Source of the DNA: Conexibacteraceae bacterium
Lineage (GTDB): Bacteria > Actinomycetota > Thermoleophilia > Solirubrobacterales > Solirubrobacteraceae
NCBI GenBank assembly: GCA_009785395.1
Contig: WQWK01000143.1
Span: 1 to 5,733, forward strand
Direction: 5' to 3'
DNA: 5,733 nt
Part shown: in pieces, positions 4,901 to 5,733 of the stretch
Numbering within the stretch: position 1 is the first letter of the stretch
How the letters are laid out: every line of letters starts with the position of its first letter
Notes under the pieces: model-generated
The model's database searches: none
Told to the model about the DNA's origin: nothing
The model's input: only the letters and a program-made list of their open reading frames with translations
Position numbers and translations under genes: made by a program

Positions 4901-5452
4901 CGGTCCTGAACCATTCTCCTCGGCTTTGCCGACGATTCCCTCCAATTGCCGGATCGCGCGGTGCAGCAGCACCTTCGTCGCCCCGTCGGAGCGGCCCAGC
5001 GCCCGCGCGATCTCACGGTTGTCCATTCCGAGCGCGAAGCGCATGATCAGCGCCTCGCGCCGATCGTCGGGGAGCTGCTGGACGCCGTCGATGATGCTCT
5101 TCAGCTCCTCGCGCCCCTCGACGAGCGACTCGGTCGTATGCAGGGTAGAGATCATGCCCGCGTCCTCGATCGCGGACTCCGGCTTGCGCGAGCGGTCGCG
5201 ATAGAAGTTGGCCGCGAGGTTGTGTGCGATGCGGATGAGCCATGGACGCAGCGGTCGTCCGTTGGACTCGCGCAGCGCCCGCTCGAAGTGCCGGTAGGCC
5301 TGCAGGAACGTCTGCTCGGTGAGGTCCTCGGCGTCGTGATGGTTGCCGACCCGGTAGAAGCTGTAGGAGTACACGTCGCGCAGGTGCGCGCGGTAGAGCT
5401 CGCTGAAGCGTCTGTCCAGCTCGTCCTTGTCCATCGGCGTGTCGGTGTCCAC
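4868..5452 (-). CDS. ECF-type RNA polymerase sigma factor
   Basis: Directs RNA polymerase to a specific promoter set. Of 194 residues, sigma region 2 spans about 16-88: YRAHLRDVYSYSFYRVGN, then DAEDLTEQTFLQAYRHF (40-56) for core binding, and RPWLIRIAHNLAANFYRDRSR (69-89) for -10 recognition. After a linker, sigma region 4 spans about 122-175, with LPDDRREALIMRFALGMDNREIARALGRSDGATKVLLHRAIRQL forming the helix-turn-helix that reads the -35. There is no region 1 or 3, as in ECF sigmas. The last ten residues, MSANDQTSER, are encoded by the first unit of a 29-bp repeat. The start is GTG; an ATG at 5434 (Met7) is the alternative, and neither has a strong ribosome binding site. TAGGCT (5467-5462, minus strand) fits a TANNNT -10 nine bases before the GTG, without a visible -35. 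It heads the cluster with the small membrane protein and the rhomboid. Its target promoters are unknown. Confidence 0.92.
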   Translation of the reverse strand: MDTDTPMDKDELDRRFSELYRAHLRDVYSYSFYRVGNHHDAEDLTEQTFLQAYRHFERALRESNGRPLRPWLIRIAHNLAANFYRDRSRKPESAIEDAGMISTLHTTESLVEGREELKSIIDGVQQLPDDRREALIMRFALGMDNREIARALGRSDGATKVLLHRAIRQLEGIVGKAEENGSGPMSANDQTSER

Positions 5453-5481
5453 TGCACGGAGAGCCTACCTGTACACCTCAT

Positions 5482-5509
5482 GCGAGCCGCCGCCACTCAG
5501 GCGGCTCGC
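5482..5509 (-). terminator. Hairpin spanning the end of the acyltransferase gene, before the sigma gene
   Basis: GCGAGCCGCC (5482-5491) and GGCGGCTCGC (5500-5509) form a perfect 10-bp stem with an 8-base loop (5492-5499). The stop codon of the acyltransferase gene (5497-5499) lies in the loop, so one arm is coding sequence. No T run follows on the minus strand. It sits 29 bases before the sigma start and could be a U-less terminator or a partial attenuator separating the two genes. Confidence 0.45.
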
Positions 5510-5733
5510 GCGGTCTCACGCGCGGGCTCGGGCTCGCGTTCGGGCTCGACATCGCCGCCGAGCCACGCCCACTGCAGCTTCACGCGCGCCCACACGTGCC
5601 CGGTCACGCCGCCCGCCCCAGCCGGGGTGGCGACATCCACGTGCAGGAAGCGCAGCGGGCGCCCCGCGCGCACTCGGACCCGGTGCGGTCGCAGACGCCA
5701 GCCGCGGCGGATCGCCTCGGTGCCGATGATCGC
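5497..5733 (-). CDS. PlsC-like lysophospholipid acyltransferase, C-terminal tail (5' end outside window)
   Basis: The minus-strand frame is open from the right edge to TGA at 5499-5497, giving 78 residues. AIIGTEAIRRGWRLRP (1-16) followed by HRVRVRAGRPLRF (17-29) is the pattern that follows the catalytic core in 1-acyl-glycerol-3-phosphate acyltransferases (the 'VIGTE... R.. VRVRFG.PL' strand). The later VTGHVWARVKLQWAWLGG (43-60) resembles the helical end of actinobacterial PlsC-like proteins. These make phosphatidate by acylating lysophosphatidate at the membrane. The HX4D motif and the glycerol-phosphate site are off the edge, so activity cannot be judged. The tail ends in an EP-rich, likely disordered stretch (EPEREPEPARE). 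The gene runs in the same direction as the sigma factor, 44 bp upstream of it, with a hairpin over its stop codon. The family call rests on pattern memory of a short tail. Confidence 0.62.
   Translation of the reverse strand, partial: AIIGTEAIRRGWRLRPHRVRVRAGRPLRFLHVDVATPAGAGGVTGHVWARVKLQWAWLGGDVEPEREPEPARETARAA

Noticed and set aside
4830..4902. CRISPR array, because of a 29-bp repeat unit
   Set aside because: The copies are directly adjacent with no spacers, and the repeat is coding sequence phased on ATGA.

Overview
The window is GC-rich chromosomal DNA, roughly two thirds G+C by eye, with dense gene packing, GTG and TTG starts and ATGA stop/start overlaps. These traits and the protein types suggest an actinobacterium. 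A Thermoleophilia/Solirubrobacterales-like member is my best guess, based on the style of the acyltransferase tail and the sigma factor. That placement is inference, since no database was searched.

Layout, left to right. (1) Positions 2-502, plus strand: the C-terminal 166 residues of a 3-hydroxyacyl-CoA dehydrogenase whose start lies outside the window. (2) Positions 503-968: a 466-bp gap between convergent genes with no convincing protein gene. It holds an AT-rich dyad, two terminator-like hairpins sharing the same arm sequence, a possible structured RNA between them, and a second dyad. (3) Positions 969-2261, minus: a CNNM/CorC-type membrane protein (DUF21, CBS pair, CorC/HlyC domain). (4) Positions 2343-2636, minus: pterin-4a-carbinolamine dehydratase. 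It is divergent from (5), positions 2651-3550, plus: a cytoplasmic BtuF/TroA-like protein of the 'cobalamin-binding protein' type. Their start codons are only 14 bp apart. (6) A strong 14-bp hairpin at 3553-3584 separates gene 5 from a convergent minus-strand cluster. (7) That cluster is, in transcription order: the tail of a PlsC-like acyltransferase (5733-5497), an ECF-type sigma factor (5452-4868), a 10-codon minicistron (4871-4839), a 113-residue single-pass membrane protein (4842-4501) and a rhomboid protease with an N-terminal zinc-binding module (4489-3599).

The most interesting part is the sigma factor / small membrane protein / rhomboid cluster. A sigma factor followed by a single-pass membrane protein is the usual layout of a sigma/anti-sigma pair. 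A rhomboid protease 11 bp further downstream suggests a regulated intramembrane proteolysis circuit in which the rhomboid cuts the small protein. This is a hypothesis from gene order and sequence features. The small protein has no recognisable zinc anti-sigma motif, and its charge pattern leaves its topology open.

The junction between the sigma gene and the membrane protein gene carries a 29-bp tandem repeat phased on ATGA. It encodes the last ten residues of the sigma factor, then a nearly identical free decapeptide ORF, then the first four residues of the membrane protein, each joined by a 4-base ATGA overlap.
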